From positions 3,223 to 67,222 of the forward strand of contig JAVBIX010000036.1 in NCBI GenBank assembly GCA_030756895.1: DNA of 64,000 bases, read 5' to 3'. Below the pieces are notes generated by a model. That model worked only from the letters and a program-made list of their open reading frames with translations, made no database searches and was not told where the DNA came from. Shown in pieces: positions 36,120 to 46,100 of this stretch (within the stretch, counting starts at the first letter, position 1; every line of letters starts with the position of its first letter). The position numbers and the translations under genes were made by a program. This DNA is from Synechococcus sp. SP2 MAG (GTDB lineage: Bacteria > Cyanobacteriota > Cyanobacteriia > PCC-6307 > Cyanobiaceae).

Positions 36120-36646
36120 TGCACCTTGACGCCGCTAACAGTTCCATTCAGGCGGTAAAGAGCACCTTCAAGTTCCACGGGTGTGCCGACTTTCAACTTG
36201 GTGCCTGCGAGAACTACGCCGGATTTTGAAACTGTTGCATCGCCTTCGAGCACAAAGCGAGCATTCAAGGTGCCCACATTCGCCCGGTTTGGATCGGGTG
36301 CTGTCACGACGGATCCATCGGGTTGAACCTCAGCCAGCACTGGGGTGATGTCGTCGACGCGAGTCAACTTGACGCTTCCAGCAGGTTGATTTCGAATAAT
36401 GATGCTCGTCCTTCCTGATACAAGAGCGTCCTGGACCAAGGCTTCAGGGTCTGCTGCACTCACACGACGGACGTCGACCATCACTTGCACGGATTTCACT
36501 GACCCGTTTGCTTTGGCTAACGCATTGGTGAGCTTTGGACTCCAAAGCACACCACCAATGGCAAGTAGTGCAATCAGGCCAGCAGTGGTATCAAGGGCTG
36601 AGAACCCTTGTAATCGGTTTCTTAAAGCCATACCCATTCCGATCAC
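36116..36646 (-). CDS. DUF4330-family membrane-anchored protein
   Basis: The 176-residue protein has one N-terminal membrane segment (LDTTAGLIALLAIGGVLWSP) and a soluble, probably periplasmic domain: VQVMVDVRRVSAADPEALVQD and TPVELEGALYRLNGTVSGVKV. The order matches DUF4330 proteins of cyanobacteria, whose function is unknown. The ATG at the fourth codon is an alternative start. Its stop overlaps the dacB start by 4 nt, suggesting a linked envelope role. Confidence 0.8.
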   Translation of the reverse strand: MIGMGMALRNRLQGFSALDTTAGLIALLAIGGVLWSPKLTNALAKANGSVKSVQVMVDVRRVSAADPEALVQDALVSGRTSIIIRNQPAGSVKLTRVDDITPVLAEVQPDGSVVTAPDPNRANVGTLNARFVLEGDATVSKSGVVLAGTKLKVGTPVELEGALYRLNGTVSGVKVQ

Positions 36647-36677
36647 TTAGCCACAGTAAAAGCCTTGTTTGGGAACA

Positions 36678-37379
36678 TCAACCACGTAAATCCTCTATGA
36701 AGCGATCAACGGCACCTAATTGACGCCCAAGACTGTCACTATCACCATTCAGTGCCATCCCAATCGCCTCAGCGTCTGGTTTTGAAGGCATGGTGCCCAG
36801 GAACCGATAGCCATCAGGATCCGCTTTAAACAAGTGCCACATCTCCTTTTCGGTTTGTAGGAGTGCCCCTTCAGCAAGCGGCTCTAAGTGGAAGGCAGAC
36901 CGCCAGATGGAGAGAAACCCTTTGCGTCTTCCCCTGGCGACACTGCCAATGCCCACACCGGCATCTTCAAGCTTTCCATTGAGGAGAACCACCGCTCCCT
37001 GCCAGCCATTGCAGATCTGCTCAACCATTTCGTAATCGCTTGGCTGCGGTCCAATTGCCAAGAGCATTCGGTCAGTGATTTCTGGATCGTTGGAGAGCAT
37101 CAGATCCTTTAAGGCAAAGCAGTGTGCAGCCAATTCAGGGCTTTCTCGCTGCGCCAGGGCCGTTGATCCCGCATCAGGCCAGCCCAAGACCACGTCTTGT
37201 CCTGCAGTCTCCAATGCCGTGGCCAGGCGCAAAGCTGGTTTTAAGAGCCTCAGGCCTTCAAAGCGCCAGGTCACGGTCCAGCGCCGTTGCTGAAGATCGC
37301 TCAGAGCTTGCTTGAGGGAGGCGAGCGTCATCGCCTCGGCCTGTACAAGATCGGCTGGAAGGGTAACGGACAATCTCAA
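36678..37379 (-). CDS. DUF1995-family protein
   Basis: The 233-residue soluble protein has the DUF1995 pattern found in cyanobacteria and chloroplasts: MLLAIGPQPSDYEMVEQICN (about residue 105), then VVLLNGKLEDAGVGIGSVAR and LEPLAEGALLQTEKEMWHLF. Some plant members assist photosystem II assembly, but no role is known here. No transit or membrane segment is seen. It lies 34 nt downstream of the cysteine desulfurase gene. Confidence 0.8.
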   Translation of the reverse strand: MRLSVTLPADLVQAEAMTLASLKQALSDLQQRRWTVTWRFEGLRLLKPALRLATALETAGQDVVLGWPDAGSTALAQRESPELAAHCFALKDLMLSNDPEITDRMLLAIGPQPSDYEMVEQICNGWQGAVVLLNGKLEDAGVGIGSVARGRRKGFLSIWRSAFHLEPLAEGALLQTEKEMWHLFKADPDGYRFLGTMPSKPDAEAIGMALNGDSDSLGRQLGAVDRFIEDLRG

Positions 37380-37413
37380 CTCGTTGGAGTGCTGCGCGGA
37401 GAGTACCTAGACG

Positions 37414-38601
37414 TCAGGCGCAATTGTGGTTCATACGATCAATGGCGTTTTGAATTCGATCATTGATCGCAGGCAATGTTGCAGGGTCATTCCAGTAACC
37501 AAGACTGAGCCGGAGCCCTGATCGACGCCACAAGGGATCCACCTCCATCGCTGCCAATACGGGACTATCACTATCTCGGCCGGAGGTACAGGCACTCCCA
37601 CTGCTAGCCGCGATTCCTTCACGATCCATGGCACGTACCAAGGCGCGACCCGACATGGGCTGACCGTGTCGATCGGAGACTAGTACTGAGAGATGGTGCG
37701 GTAGACGCTCGCTTGGATGACCACTGAGACGGATTGCATCGTTCTGGCAAAGCAGGGCAAGCAAGGCATCGCGTAACCGAGCGATCCCAGATCCTGATGT
37801 TTCGACCTGATTCGCCTGACAAGAAGCAATGTCACGGAATGCTGCTGCCATGCCTTGCGCTAAGACGGGGCATTCAGTGCCGGCACGAAGCCCATTTTCC
37901 TGTTGGCCGCCGGCAAATAAGGGCTGGATCCGCTCAGCGATTTCGGGTCGTAAAAGCAACAACCCGATGCCTCTTGGTCCTCCGCACTTGTGGGCTGAGG
38001 CCGTGAGGAGATCAACTGGAAGCGCACTCCAATTTGGGCAACCCTGGCTCAATACTTGCGTGGCATCTGTATGGAATGGAATCTGTCTTGAACGACAGGC
38101 ATGACCCACAGCCTGGATCGGTTGAAGCGTTCCCACTTCACTTTGACCCCAGATTAAAGACACGATTTTGGTCGGAGGCGCTAGTAATCGATCCAAATGC
38201 TGCATTTGGATCTGTCCGTAGCCATCGACAGGCCATTCTTCAACGGTCCATCCGCACGTCACCAATTGCTGAGCTGCAGCCGCAACAGCGGGATGTTCCA
38301 CCGCAGAGATCACCAATCGCCCTGCTGATTCAGTTTTGGCCAGCCCTAGCAATGCAAGATGGGCCGACTCGGTGGCACCGGAGCTGAACAGGATGTCTGA
38401 TCGGTCAGCCCCCAGGCTGTTGCCGATTGAAAGGCGTGCACGTTCCAGTGACTCGGCTGCATCACAGCCGATGCGATGAAGGCTTGAAGGATTCCCCCAG
38501 CTGCTTTGCTGTGTCTTGAGCATGCAAGTGATCACGCTCTCTCTCAGAGGAGCAGTGGCACACCCATCCAGATAAAAGTAGGGGTCTTCAGGGTTTGTCA
38601 T
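37414..38601 (-). CDS. Cysteine desulfurase (NifS/IscS-like)
   Basis: This PLP enzyme removes sulfur from cysteine for Fe-S clusters or thiolation. The 395-residue protein shows FSSGATESAHLALLGLAK, HTDATQVLSQGCPNW, the PLP-binding Lys in TASAHKCGGPRGIG (about residue 208), and the catalytic Cys loop AASSGSACTSGRDSDSPV (about residue 325). The motif order and loop fit class I IscS/NifS more than SufS. Its start overlaps the dapF C-terminus by 14 nt. The partner acceptor is not nearby. Confidence 0.93.
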   Translation of the reverse strand: MTNPEDPYFYLDGCATAPLRESVITCMLKTQQSSWGNPSSLHRIGCDAAESLERARLSIGNSLGADRSDILFSSGATESAHLALLGLAKTESAGRLVISAVEHPAVAAAAQQLVTCGWTVEEWPVDGYGQIQMQHLDRLLAPPTKIVSLIWGQSEVGTLQPIQAVGHACRSRQIPFHTDATQVLSQGCPNWSALPVDLLTASAHKCGGPRGIGLLLLRPEIAERIQPLFAGGQQENGLRAGTECPVLAQGMAAAFRDIASCQANQVETSGSGIARLRDALLALLCQNDAIRLSGHPSERLPHHLSVLVSDRHGQPMSGRALVRAMDREGIAASSGSACTSGRDSDSPVLAAMEVDPLWRRSGLRLSLGYWNDPATLPAINDRIQNAIDRMNHNCA

Positions 38602-39730
38602 CGCGATTCAAGCGGGACAGGGTTCGCTCTTCGAGGGAGTCGCCAGCGAGATTGAGCATGGCGTCGAGAGAGGTTGACGACAAAAATTTTTGGACGCGCG
38701 CCTGGGCTTCATCGCGTAAGCAATCGTCCGGTAGCTGGCAGCTGTCTTTGCAATCATTTGCGCAGTCCAAGCTGTTCTTGTTTTGCCTTGATGGTGTGGC
38801 GACATCAGCGGCAGAGGGCGTTGTTTGTTCAACAGCTGCCGTTGCAGTTAGCTGATCTTGCTCTGTCTTAGGCAGTAATTCAGGATTTAAAACGCCATCA
38901 AAAACTGCTTCAGCCGGTCCGGTCATAAAAACGGAGCCCTTGGGATCAGGCCAACTGATCTCGAGAGGCCCGCCTGGAAGGATCACCGTGGCTTCTGATT
39001 TCGATAAACCGAGCAACTTTGCGGCAACGAGCGTGGCGCAGGCTCCCGTTCCACAAGCGAGAGTTGGACCGGCTCCGCGCTCCCATACACGGATCTCAAG
39101 AGTGTGCTGATCGATCACTTCCAAGAAGTGCACATTGGTTTTAGCTGGAAACAAAGGATTGACTTCCAGTGCAGATCCCCATGCGTCAAAGGGAATGGCT
39201 TTGAGGTCTTGCACCGGCACGACCACATGGGGATTGCCCATCCCCACAGCAGCGAGCTGGAGAGTGCTGCCCTGGAGTTTGATTTCTCCTTGGGGAAGTC
39301 CAGACCGTCCCTTTGAGAGTGTGGTTGGAACTTGATCGGGTTCAAGGAATGGCTGTCCCATATCGACCCGGATCTGTCCGTCATCACAAAGTTCAGGGAC
39401 GATGACGCCCGCCATTGTTTCGGTTCTCCAGGTTCGTCCTGGCTGATCGCCATCGCTGTCAGCAAGAAAACGGGCTAGGCAGCGAATGCCGTTGCCGCAC
39501 ATTTCAGCCTCGCTTCCATCCGCATTGAAAATGCGCATCCGCAGTTCTTCGCCATGCTGAGGGGGCAGGGCCAAAATCAAGCCGTCGCCGCCGACCCCAA
39601 ATCGGCGATCACACAGCTGGCGTACCCAATGGGGATCCGGCTCCGTGATGGCTAATGGAAGTTGCCCTCCGCGGCCTTCCAACAGCACGAAGTCGTTGCC
39701 CAAACCTTGGTACTTGCTGAATTGCAGCAT
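38588..39730 (-). CDS. dapF: Diaminopimelate epimerase with C-terminal extension
   Basis: DapF converts LL- to meso-diaminopimelate for lysine and peptidoglycan. The catalytic residues are present: AEMCGNGIRCLARF near residue 77 and TLACGTGACATLVAAKL near residue 230. The start is MLQFSKYQGLGNDFVLLEG. The epimerase core ends near residue 280, but the protein is 380 residues. The extra 95 or so residues are polar and then Cys-containing (LDCANDCKDSCQLPDDCLRD), with a C-x3-C-x3-C-x5-C spacing, ending RTLSRLNRDDKP. This tail is outside the usual family length. It overlaps the desulfurase start. Confidence 0.95.
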   Translation of the reverse strand: MLQFSKYQGLGNDFVLLEGRGGQLPLAITEPDPHWVRQLCDRRFGVGGDGLILALPPQHGEELRMRIFNADGSEAEMCGNGIRCLARFLADSDGDQPGRTWRTETMAGVIVPELCDDGQIRVDMGQPFLEPDQVPTTLSKGRSGLPQGEIKLQGSTLQLAAVGMGNPHVVVPVQDLKAIPFDAWGSALEVNPLFPAKTNVHFLEVIDQHTLEIRVWERGAGPTLACGTGACATLVAAKLLGLSKSEATVILPGGPLEISWPDPKGSVFMTGPAEAVFDGVLNPELLPKTEQDQLTATAAVEQTTPSAADVATPSRQNKNSLDCANDCKDSCQLPDDCLRDEAQARVQKFLSSTSLDAMLNLAGDSLEERTLSRLNRDDKP

Positions 39731-39756
39731 GAAATGTCCGATCCCCCTCTGATCCT

Positions 39757-39987
39757 ATGGAGCCAAGTTCCTTTGATCCGAGCTTGCCCAGCATTCGCTT
39801 GCTGCAATCCTGGATTCGTGAACGGAAAATTCTCAGTCTTGAATTAACCGATGGGCGTCGGCTGATTGGAGTGCTGATCTGGCAAGACCAAAACTGTTTG
39901 GCGCTTCAACCGTCGGATTCTGACGACCCGGTTTTGATCAGTCGTGCAGGCATGCTCCTGGTCCGGCCATTGCCTCGGGGCCTTTAA
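39757..39987 (+). CDS. hfq: Hfq-like RNA chaperone (cyanobacterial type)
   Basis: The 76-residue protein is a short Sm-like fold: [20 protein letters not shown] then [19 protein letters not shown]. This layout matches the short Hfq of cyanobacteria, which lacks the usual KH-type Sm2 signature and in Synechocystis is linked to type IV pilus function. That role is known from the family, not visible here. It is divergent from dapF with 26 bp between starts. The ORF ends 43 nt before the GTG start of leuS. Confidence 0.8.
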   Translation: MEPSSFDPSLPSIRLLQSWIRERKILSLELTDGRRLIGVLIWQDQNCLALQPSDSDDPVLISRAGMLLVRPLPRGL

Positions 39988-40030
39988 AAGACAGCATTTG
40001 TGTCACGATCTGTCCAAATGGTCCCTTGTC

Positions 40031-42634
40031 GTGACGGCTTCCTCGTCCCCATCCGCCAGCCCAGCCTCTTCGGCTACTGATCGGTATCAACCCCTTGCGC
40101 TCGAAGAGCGCTGGCAAGCGCTTTGGAAGGACCAGTGCCTCTATGAAACGCAGGACCCGAAGCCAGGCCAGAGAGCTTTTTATGCCTTGTCGATGTTTCC
40201 GTATCCGTCGGGGACGCTTCACATGGGGCACGTCCGTAATTACGTGATCACGGATGTGATTGCTCGGGTGCAACGCATGCGGGGTGATGCGGTGCTTCAT
40301 CCCATGGGTTGGGATGCTTTTGGCTTACCAGCTGAAAATGCCGCTATCGAACGGAAGATCGAACCCGGCGTTTGGACAGACAGCAACATTGCTCAGATGC
40401 GAGGCCAGTTGGGTCGCCTGGGATTATCAATCGATTGGAATCGTGAGTTAGCGACTTGTCACAGCGATTACTACCGCTGGACGCAGTGGCTCTTCCTGGA
40501 ACTTCATGCCGGCGGGCTTGCTTATCAAAAAGACGCCACTGTCAATTGGGATCCCGTTGACCAAACAGTGCTTGCAAATGAGCAAGTGGATGCAGAAGGA
40601 CGCTCCTGGCGCTCTGGTGCCTTGGTGGAAAAGCGCGACTTGCGCCAATGGTTTTTACGCATCACTAATTACGCCGATGCCCTGCTTGATGATCTCGACC
40701 AACTAAAGGGTTGGCCTGAACGCGTCCGCACCATGCAAGCCAACTGGATTGGCCGTTCCATTGGTGCAGAGATCGATTTCCAAGTGGAAGCCCATCCAGG
40801 TCTTTCAGTCACTGTTTTTACAACGCGTCCAGACACGTTGTTTGGAGTGAGCTATCTCGTTTTGGCTCCTGATCACGCTCTTGTTGATCAACTCACCACA
40901 AGCGATGAACGCATCTCGGTTACTGCGTTCAGGGATCTTATGGCTGAACTGAGTCAAGATGAGCGGACATCTGATGATCAACCAAAACGCGGAGTTCCTA
41001 CCGGTGCTTTTGCTATCAATCCGGCCAATGGTGAATCGATTCCTATCTGGATTGCTGATTATGTGCTGGCTGATTATGGAACAGGCGCTGTCATGGGTGT
41101 ACCCGCCCATGACGTTCGAGATTTTGCATTTGCTCGACAACATGAACTACCCGTTCAACGGGTCATTGAAGTTCCAGGAACCAATGAGCATCTCAATGAC
41201 GGTGAAGCCTGGACAGGACCAGGCACCCTGATCCATAGCGCTGGATTCAGTGGATTAACGAATGAAGAGGCCAAAACTGCGATTACTAATCATGGTGCCG
41301 AAAATGGTTGGGCTCGGGCTAAACGTCAATACAGACTTCGCGATTGGTTGATCTCCAGGCAAAGATATTGGGGTTGTCCAATTCCAATTATTCATTGTGA
41401 TGATTGTGGTGCTGTTCCGGTCCCCCGCAATCAGCTACCTGTTGAATTGCCAACTGGAATTGATCTCAATGGAGCTGGAGGATCACCACTGGCTCGTGCG
41501 GAGGATTGGGTCAGTGTGAGCTGTCCTAAGTGCGGCAAACCAGCTCGACGGGAGACCGATACGATGGACACCTTTATGTGTTCTTCATGGTATTACCTTC
41601 GATTCGCCGATCCTCATAATCAAGATCTTCCATTTGATGCAACCTCCGTTAATCGCTGGTTGCCGGTGAAGCAATATGTAGGGGGTATTGAACATGCAAT
41701 TCTTCACTTATTGTATGCGCGCTTTTTTACTAAGGCTCTGAATGATCGTGATCTGCTTGAGACAAATGAACCATTTGAACGCTTGCTAACGCAAGGCATG
41801 GTGCAGGGCACCACCTATCGCAATCCGAGAACAGGGCGTTATGTCTCCCCTTCAGTAGTGGCGGATGAATCCAATCCCCTCGATCCCGATGACGGTGGAG
41901 CGTTAGAGGTGTTGTTCGAAAAAATGTCTAAGTCAAAACACAACGGCGTAGATCCAGCTGCTGTGATTGATCGCTACGGCGCTGATACCGCTCGGATGTT
42001 CATTCTGTTCAAAGCGCCTCCAGAAAAGGATTTGGAATGGGACGACGCCGATGTGGAGGGTCAATTCCGATTTTTGCAGCGTCTATGGCGTTTGGTTGAT
42101 TCAGAGGTCAACCACGACGAGGCTTCCCCTGCAACGGGCGAATCAGACAGTGACATTCGTCGTGCCGTGCACCAAGCCATCAAGGCTGTTGGCGAGGACC
42201 TAAGTGATGACTTTCAGTTCAACACAGCGATTTCGGAGCTAATGAAACTGAGCAATGCCCTTTCCTCTGGCTTAGCTCAAGCCTCTAAAGGTGTGCGGCA
42301 AGAAGCGATGTCAGCTCTTGTGCGCTTACTGGCGCCATTTGCACCACATTTAGCCGAGGAGTTTTGGCAACGACTCGGCGGCCAAAACAGTGTTCACATT
42401 CAGCCATGGCCAGACCACGACCCTGATGCTCTGGTTATGCAATCCATTGAAGTGGTGATTCAAGTCAAAGGAAAGGTGCGGGGATCGATGTCAGTTGCTG
42501 TTGATTGCAGCAAGGAAGAGCTGGAGCGCTTGGCGCTTGCCAGCGACGTGGCCAAGCGCTGGCTGGAAGGCAAGCCCCCCAGACGCGTGATTGTGGTTCC
42601 CGGAAAGCTCGTCAACCTGGTGCCGAGCTCTTAA
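40031..42634 (+). CDS. leuS: Leucyl-tRNA synthetase
   Basis: This class I enzyme charges tRNA-Leu. The preferred start is the GTG at 40031 ([20 protein letters not shown]), giving 867 residues; the track ORF extends 29 codons upstream into hfq. The HIGH motif is in [15 protein letters not shown]. The editing domain includes [17 protein letters not shown] and [12 protein letters not shown]. The KMSKS motif is in [15 protein letters not shown] zinc-ribbon-like segment ([11 protein letters not shown]) is present. The C-terminal domain ends [10 protein letters not shown]. It is convergent with pgi, 7 bp apart. Confidence 0.97.
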   Translation: MTASSSPSASPASSATDRYQPLALEERWQALWKDQCLYETQDPKPGQRAFYALSMFPYPSGTLHMGHVRNYVITDVIARVQRMRGDAVLHPMGWDAFGLPAENAAIERKIEPGVWTDSNIAQMRGQLGRLGLSIDWNRELATCHSDYYRWTQWLFLELHAGGLAYQKDATVNWDPVDQTVLANEQVDAEGRSWRSGALVEKRDLRQWFLRITNYADALLDDLDQLKGWPERVRTMQANWIGRSIGAEIDFQVEAHPGLSVTVFTTRPDTLFGVSYLVLAPDHALVDQLTTSDERISVTAFRDLMAELSQDERTSDDQPKRGVPTGAFAINPANGESIPIWIADYVLADYGTGAVMGVPAHDVRDFAFARQHELPVQRVIEVPGTNEHLNDGEAWTGPGTLIHSAGFSGLTNEEAKTAITNHGAENGWARAKRQYRLRDWLISRQRYWGCPIPIIHCDDCGAVPVPRNQLPVELPTGIDLNGAGGSPLARAEDWVSVSCPKCGKPARRETDTMDTFMCSSWYYLRFADPHNQDLPFDATSVNRWLPVKQYVGGIEHAILHLLYARFFTKALNDRDLLETNEPFERLLTQGMVQGTTYRNPRTGRYVSPSVVADESNPLDPDDGGALEVLFEKMSKSKHNGVDPAAVIDRYGADTARMFILFKAPPEKDLEWDDADVEGQFRFLQRLWRLVDSEVNHDEASPATGESDSDIRRAVHQAIKAVGEDLSDDFQFNTAISELMKLSNALSSGLAQASKGVRQEAMSALVRLLAPFAPHLAEEFWQRLGGQNSVHIQPWPDHDPDALVMQSIEVVIQVKGKVRGSMSVAVDCSKEELERLALASDVAKRWLEGKPPRRVIVVPGKLVNLVPSS

Positions 42635-42641
42635 TAACGGA

Positions 42642-44240
42642 TCAACCTTTGCTGAAGCGCAGAGAGGCTGGACTGTCCCAGCTTCCCTGTGCCATGTATC
42701 CACGATCGTTGCCCGTGAGATGACGCAGGATCCAGAAAATCGCCTCTTCGGTGCCTGATCCAATGGCCTTCTGAATATCGACTGCAGATCTTGACACTCC
42801 GTCGGATAAAACGTCTTCTACTTGCTTTTGCAGATTGAGAATGGCGGCTGCGGCTTTTTTACCTGCTTCCACACCTGGTTGGTGATAAGCATTCACATTG
42901 ACCAACTCTCCGTATAAACCAACGGCCCGCTCGAACAATGCGATCAGTGCTCCGAGACGGCGCGCGTCAAAGCTACGCATGCTGATACTCAAGCTTTGAC
43001 GCCCTCCTTCCGTGAGTGCTGAGCGCGTTCCTTGCAAGAACCCATCAAGGAAGTCACCAGGACGCTCACCCTCAATTGAAGGGATGTCATCAACATCACG
43101 CAGGACTTCGATGAAGGTTACGAAAAAATTATCGATTCCGTCACGCAACTGCTGAACATAGGCGTGTTGGTCGGTTGATCCCTTATTTCCATACACGGCA
43201 ATGCCTTGATGCACTTCCTTGCCATCGCGATCAAGGTGTTTACCTAGCGATTCCATCACCAGCTGTTGGAGGTACCGACTGAAAACCTCAAGGCGATCCC
43301 GGTAAGGAAGCACGACCATGTCACGTTTGCCTTTGCCTTCGCCTGCGGCGTACCAGGCAGCTGCCATTAATGCTGATGGATTGCGGCGTACATCTGGACA
43401 GCGCGTGGCTTCATCCATTTGGGCGGCTCCTGCCAAGAAGCCACGGATATCGCAACCGATCAACGCCCCTGGTAGTAAACCAACAGCACTCGTGATGCTG
43501 GTTCGACCACCAATCCAGTCGAATAGGTCGAAACGCTGGAGCCAGTTTTCTTTTTCAGCCTGCTGATCAAGCTTGCTGCCCGCCATGGTGACCACGACCG
43601 CTTGCTCTGGCCAACTGCCTCCGAGAGCTTCGAGGCGATGTCTGGCTTGTTCCATGCCGAGGTGGGGTTCGGGGGTTCCCCCCGACTTGCTCACCGTGAT
43701 GACCAGCGTTGTACGGAGACGTTCACCCAGGTTTGCGAGGACCCGGCTCATGCCATTGGGGTCCACGTTGTCGAAAAAGTGAAACGGCAGGCCTACTCCA
43801 TGGTCCTGAAGAGCGCGAACCATCAGCAAAGGACCGAGAGCGCTCCCTCCGATTCCAATCCAAAGGACATCAGTAAAGGGCTTCCCGTTGGGAGCCTGAA
43901 TGGTTCCACTAAGAATTGACTGGCCGAATTGATCGATGGCATCAATTTCAGCAGAAATGCTTACTCCAATCTGTTGATCCGGCGCTAATTGCGGCTGACG
44001 TAACCAATAATGGCCAACTTGCCTTTGCTCATCGGCGTTAGCGATAGCACCTCCCTCCAACGCTTCCATCGCCTTGAACGCTTGTTCCAGGCGGGGAGTG
44101 AGCTCCTCGAGAGCAGAATTATTGAGATGCATCCGACTGACATCAAGCCATAGCCCGAGATCGTCGTGATACCAAAGCAAATCGCAAAAGCGTTGCCACT
44201 GGGTCTGGCTATCGATGGCGCTGAAATCCGGGAAGCTCAT
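42642..44240 (-). CDS. pgi: Glucose-6-phosphate isomerase
   Basis: Pgi interconverts glucose-6-phosphate and fructose-6-phosphate. The 532-residue product has the sugar-isomerase segments DVLWIGIGGSALGPLLMVRA, VITVSKSGGTPEPHLGMEQA and FDWIGGRTSITSAVGLLPGA. Catalytic-like Lys and Glu residues lie in YQQLVMESLGKHLDRDGKEV and HQPGVEAGKKAAAA. The length is normal. Its start region overlaps upstream in-frame codons of the divergent gene at 44166-44240, so one of those starts must be later, as chosen below. Confidence 0.96.
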   Translation of the reverse strand: MSFPDFSAIDSQTQWQRFCDLLWYHDDLGLWLDVSRMHLNNSALEELTPRLEQAFKAMEALEGGAIANADEQRQVGHYWLRQPQLAPDQQIGVSISAEIDAIDQFGQSILSGTIQAPNGKPFTDVLWIGIGGSALGPLLMVRALQDHGVGLPFHFFDNVDPNGMSRVLANLGERLRTTLVITVSKSGGTPEPHLGMEQARHRLEALGGSWPEQAVVVTMAGSKLDQQAEKENWLQRFDLFDWIGGRTSITSAVGLLPGALIGCDIRGFLAGAAQMDEATRCPDVRRNPSALMAAAWYAAGEGKGKRDMVVLPYRDRLEVFSRYLQQLVMESLGKHLDRDGKEVHQGIAVYGNKGSTDQHAYVQQLRDGIDNFFVTFIEVLRDVDDIPSIEGERPGDFLDGFLQGTRSALTEGGRQSLSISMRSFDARRLGALIALFERAVGLYGELVNVNAYHQPGVEAGKKAAAAILNLQKQVEDVLSDGVSRSAVDIQKAIGSGTEEAIFWILRHLTGNDRGYMAQGSWDSPASLRFSKG

Positions 44241-44345
44241 CTCTTGCGGAGAACCTTCATCCCTGAACCTATCCGTGATTGTCCGAGATGCCCACGAATT
44301 GGAATATCACGGTTATTCTCTCGGCGGAAACGTGGCCTGTGTTTT

Positions 44346-45122
44346 GTGAGTGTTTTTGGACGTCAGGTTGTTGCCATAACGGGAGTTCTGGGCTTTATCT
44401 GTTTGTCCGTTGCTCACCTTCGCAGCACCGCCCAACTGCCCTTAGTCGATGCTGAGATCCAGACGCAGCCTCTGCAGGGAGATCCGAGTGTCTTCAGCCC
44501 AGAAGAGCTTTTGCTGCTGCAGCGTCGTTTTGGTGTGCATGGACCACAAACTCGACTCGCTCAGTTGTTTACCCGGGGTATGGACCAATTCCAGCCTCTG
44601 CGAACGCAAACGGTCAATCGACTTCAAGAACTTAAGCCCGTTATCAAGAGGGAATCGAGACGGTATCGGGTGAATCCGATGCTGGTCACAGCAATTTTGT
44701 TTGATGAAATACAACATTCTAAGCCGGGAGAAGATCTTCCTTTTGTTGTCCATTCCGGTCTTGTCTCAACGCATGGTCCAGCTCAACTTGGAATTAGTGA
44801 GTTGATTCATCAAGGTCGACTTCCCTTAGAACCATCAAAAATTGAAATCGCTGAAGCTAGAAATCTTTTGATGAATTCTGAAGCAAATGTTGAATTACTT
44901 GCAGCAAAGATAGCTCGCCTTAAAAAAGAGTTAGGACTCTCTCCCGATCAAGTTTTAATCGCAAGTCGTTCGTACGTTGATGCCAAAGCGATCGCTACTT
45001 TGGCTTACCTTCATAATGGCAAACTTGATTATCCCAGGCGTGTGTTGCGATATATGCAAGATACTGAGTTGCATGGTTTGATTTATTCGGAGCGCCGTCC
45101 AACCACTCAGCCTTTAGTTTAA
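44346..45122 (+). CDS. Possible lysozyme-like envelope protein (unnamed)
   Basis: The 258-residue form begins at a GTG (MSVFGRQVVAITGVLGFICL), which provides a membrane anchor or signal segment. The track ORF begins 60 codons earlier, overlapping pgi. The core contains a helical segment resembling lytic transglycosylase folds: SRRYRVNPMLVTAILFDEIQ (an E at the end of a helix), VSTHGPAQLGISELIHQG and SYVDAKAIATLAYLHNG. The similarity is structural in appearance only. No known family name was recognised, so the function is a hypothesis. Confidence 0.6.
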   Translation: MSVFGRQVVAITGVLGFICLSVAHLRSTAQLPLVDAEIQTQPLQGDPSVFSPEELLLLQRRFGVHGPQTRLAQLFTRGMDQFQPLRTQTVNRLQELKPVIKRESRRYRVNPMLVTAILFDEIQHSKPGEDLPFVVHSGLVSTHGPAQLGISELIHQGRLPLEPSKIEIAEARNLLMNSEANVELLAAKIARLKKELGLSPDQVLIASRSYVDAKAIATLAYLHNGKLDYPRRVLRYMQDTELHGLIYSERRPTTQPLV

Positions 45123-45179
45123 TTATCAATCCCATTAAGTTAGTAGGCTTATCATGAAGATCGAATTCTGTTCTAAGCC

Positions 45180-46100
45180 TTAGGGGCATAAAACTTTTAA
45201 TGCAGCTAAACGTATTTGAAGTTCATCCCAATCAAAACTTCTTGGATCGCCACGTTCTCCACCAAGATCAACATGGCGATGGGACGTAATCGCCGCCGGA
45301 GTAAATCCAAAACGATCGATCCAGTCTTTTAGGACAAGCGCTAATGAGTCATATTGTGCAGTTGAGTATCCGCTATGGGTCGATCTGCTATTACTGCCAT
45401 CTTGAGGTGTTTCTAAACTTAAGTGAAGTGCAAAATTGTTAACTGAACCACTTATTTTTGTATTGGTTACGGCCCATTCACCAAGAAAAGCTGAATAACC
45501 CGCTCCATAGGCGCGGTTGAGTGGATCTACAAGATCAACAATCTTTCCATCGAGACCTATTACCGTGTGATAACTCACTTGATCTGCATCTCTGGGATGG
45601 GGAGTTATAAAGGTATTAACAGCTGATTGAAGCGAGTACACCGTTTCATGGAGTACAACGACGCGTGGATCAGGATTAAGGGTTGATCCCCAGGGATTAA
45701 TCCTGAAGCGTTTTCCATAATTTGTAGGATCTGTTGCTACGGACACTCTCCGTTGCTTGAGTGTGCGTTGTTGAGCATCCAGCCGGTTTTTAACCTTCGC
45801 GTCAAAACCGGAACATTGTTTGGCGAGAGGTGAAGACCAAGAGATCGCTCGGGGGGGTCGTGGTTGTTTGGTTTGTTCAACCTTTTGATGCCCTCGCTTT
45901 GCCTCGCTGCCTACTTCATCAAGAAGATCGAGGAGTGACGGACTGCTCGCTTTTAGCGCACCACTTTGATCATTGCTCAACCAGGCCAGAGCACCCATGC
46001 CAAGAATCAGTGTGCCACTACAAAAAATCAAAGTCACACCACGATGGGATAGGTGAGACTTCACTCGCTTCCAGGTTTCAGTTACACGATTGAAAACCAT
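45180..46100 (-). CDS. N-acetylmuramoyl-L-alanine amidase (Ami_2 type)
   Basis: The 306-residue protein has one N-terminal hydrophobic segment (GVTLIFCSGTLILGMGALAW), placing the rest in the periplasm. The amidase domain starts around residue 150 (RVVVLHETVYSLQSAVNTFI). Zinc ligands fit the His in VVLHET, VSYHTVIG and SHRHVDLGGERGDP. This class cuts the bond between MurNAc and L-alanine in peptidoglycan. It overlaps the upstream M61 peptidase by 19 nt. A long polar linker separates anchor and domain. Confidence 0.87.
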   Translation of the reverse strand: MVFNRVTETWKRVKSHLSHRGVTLIFCSGTLILGMGALAWLSNDQSGALKASSPSLLDLLDEVGSEAKRGHQKVEQTKQPRPPRAISWSSPLAKQCSGFDAKVKNRLDAQQRTLKQRRVSVATDPTNYGKRFRINPWGSTLNPDPRVVVLHETVYSLQSAVNTFITPHPRDADQVSYHTVIGLDGKIVDLVDPLNRAYGAGYSAFLGEWAVTNTKISGSVNNFALHLSLETPQDGSNSRSTHSGYSTAQYDSLALVLKDWIDRFGFTPAAITSHRHVDLGGERGDPRSFDWDELQIRLAALKVLCP

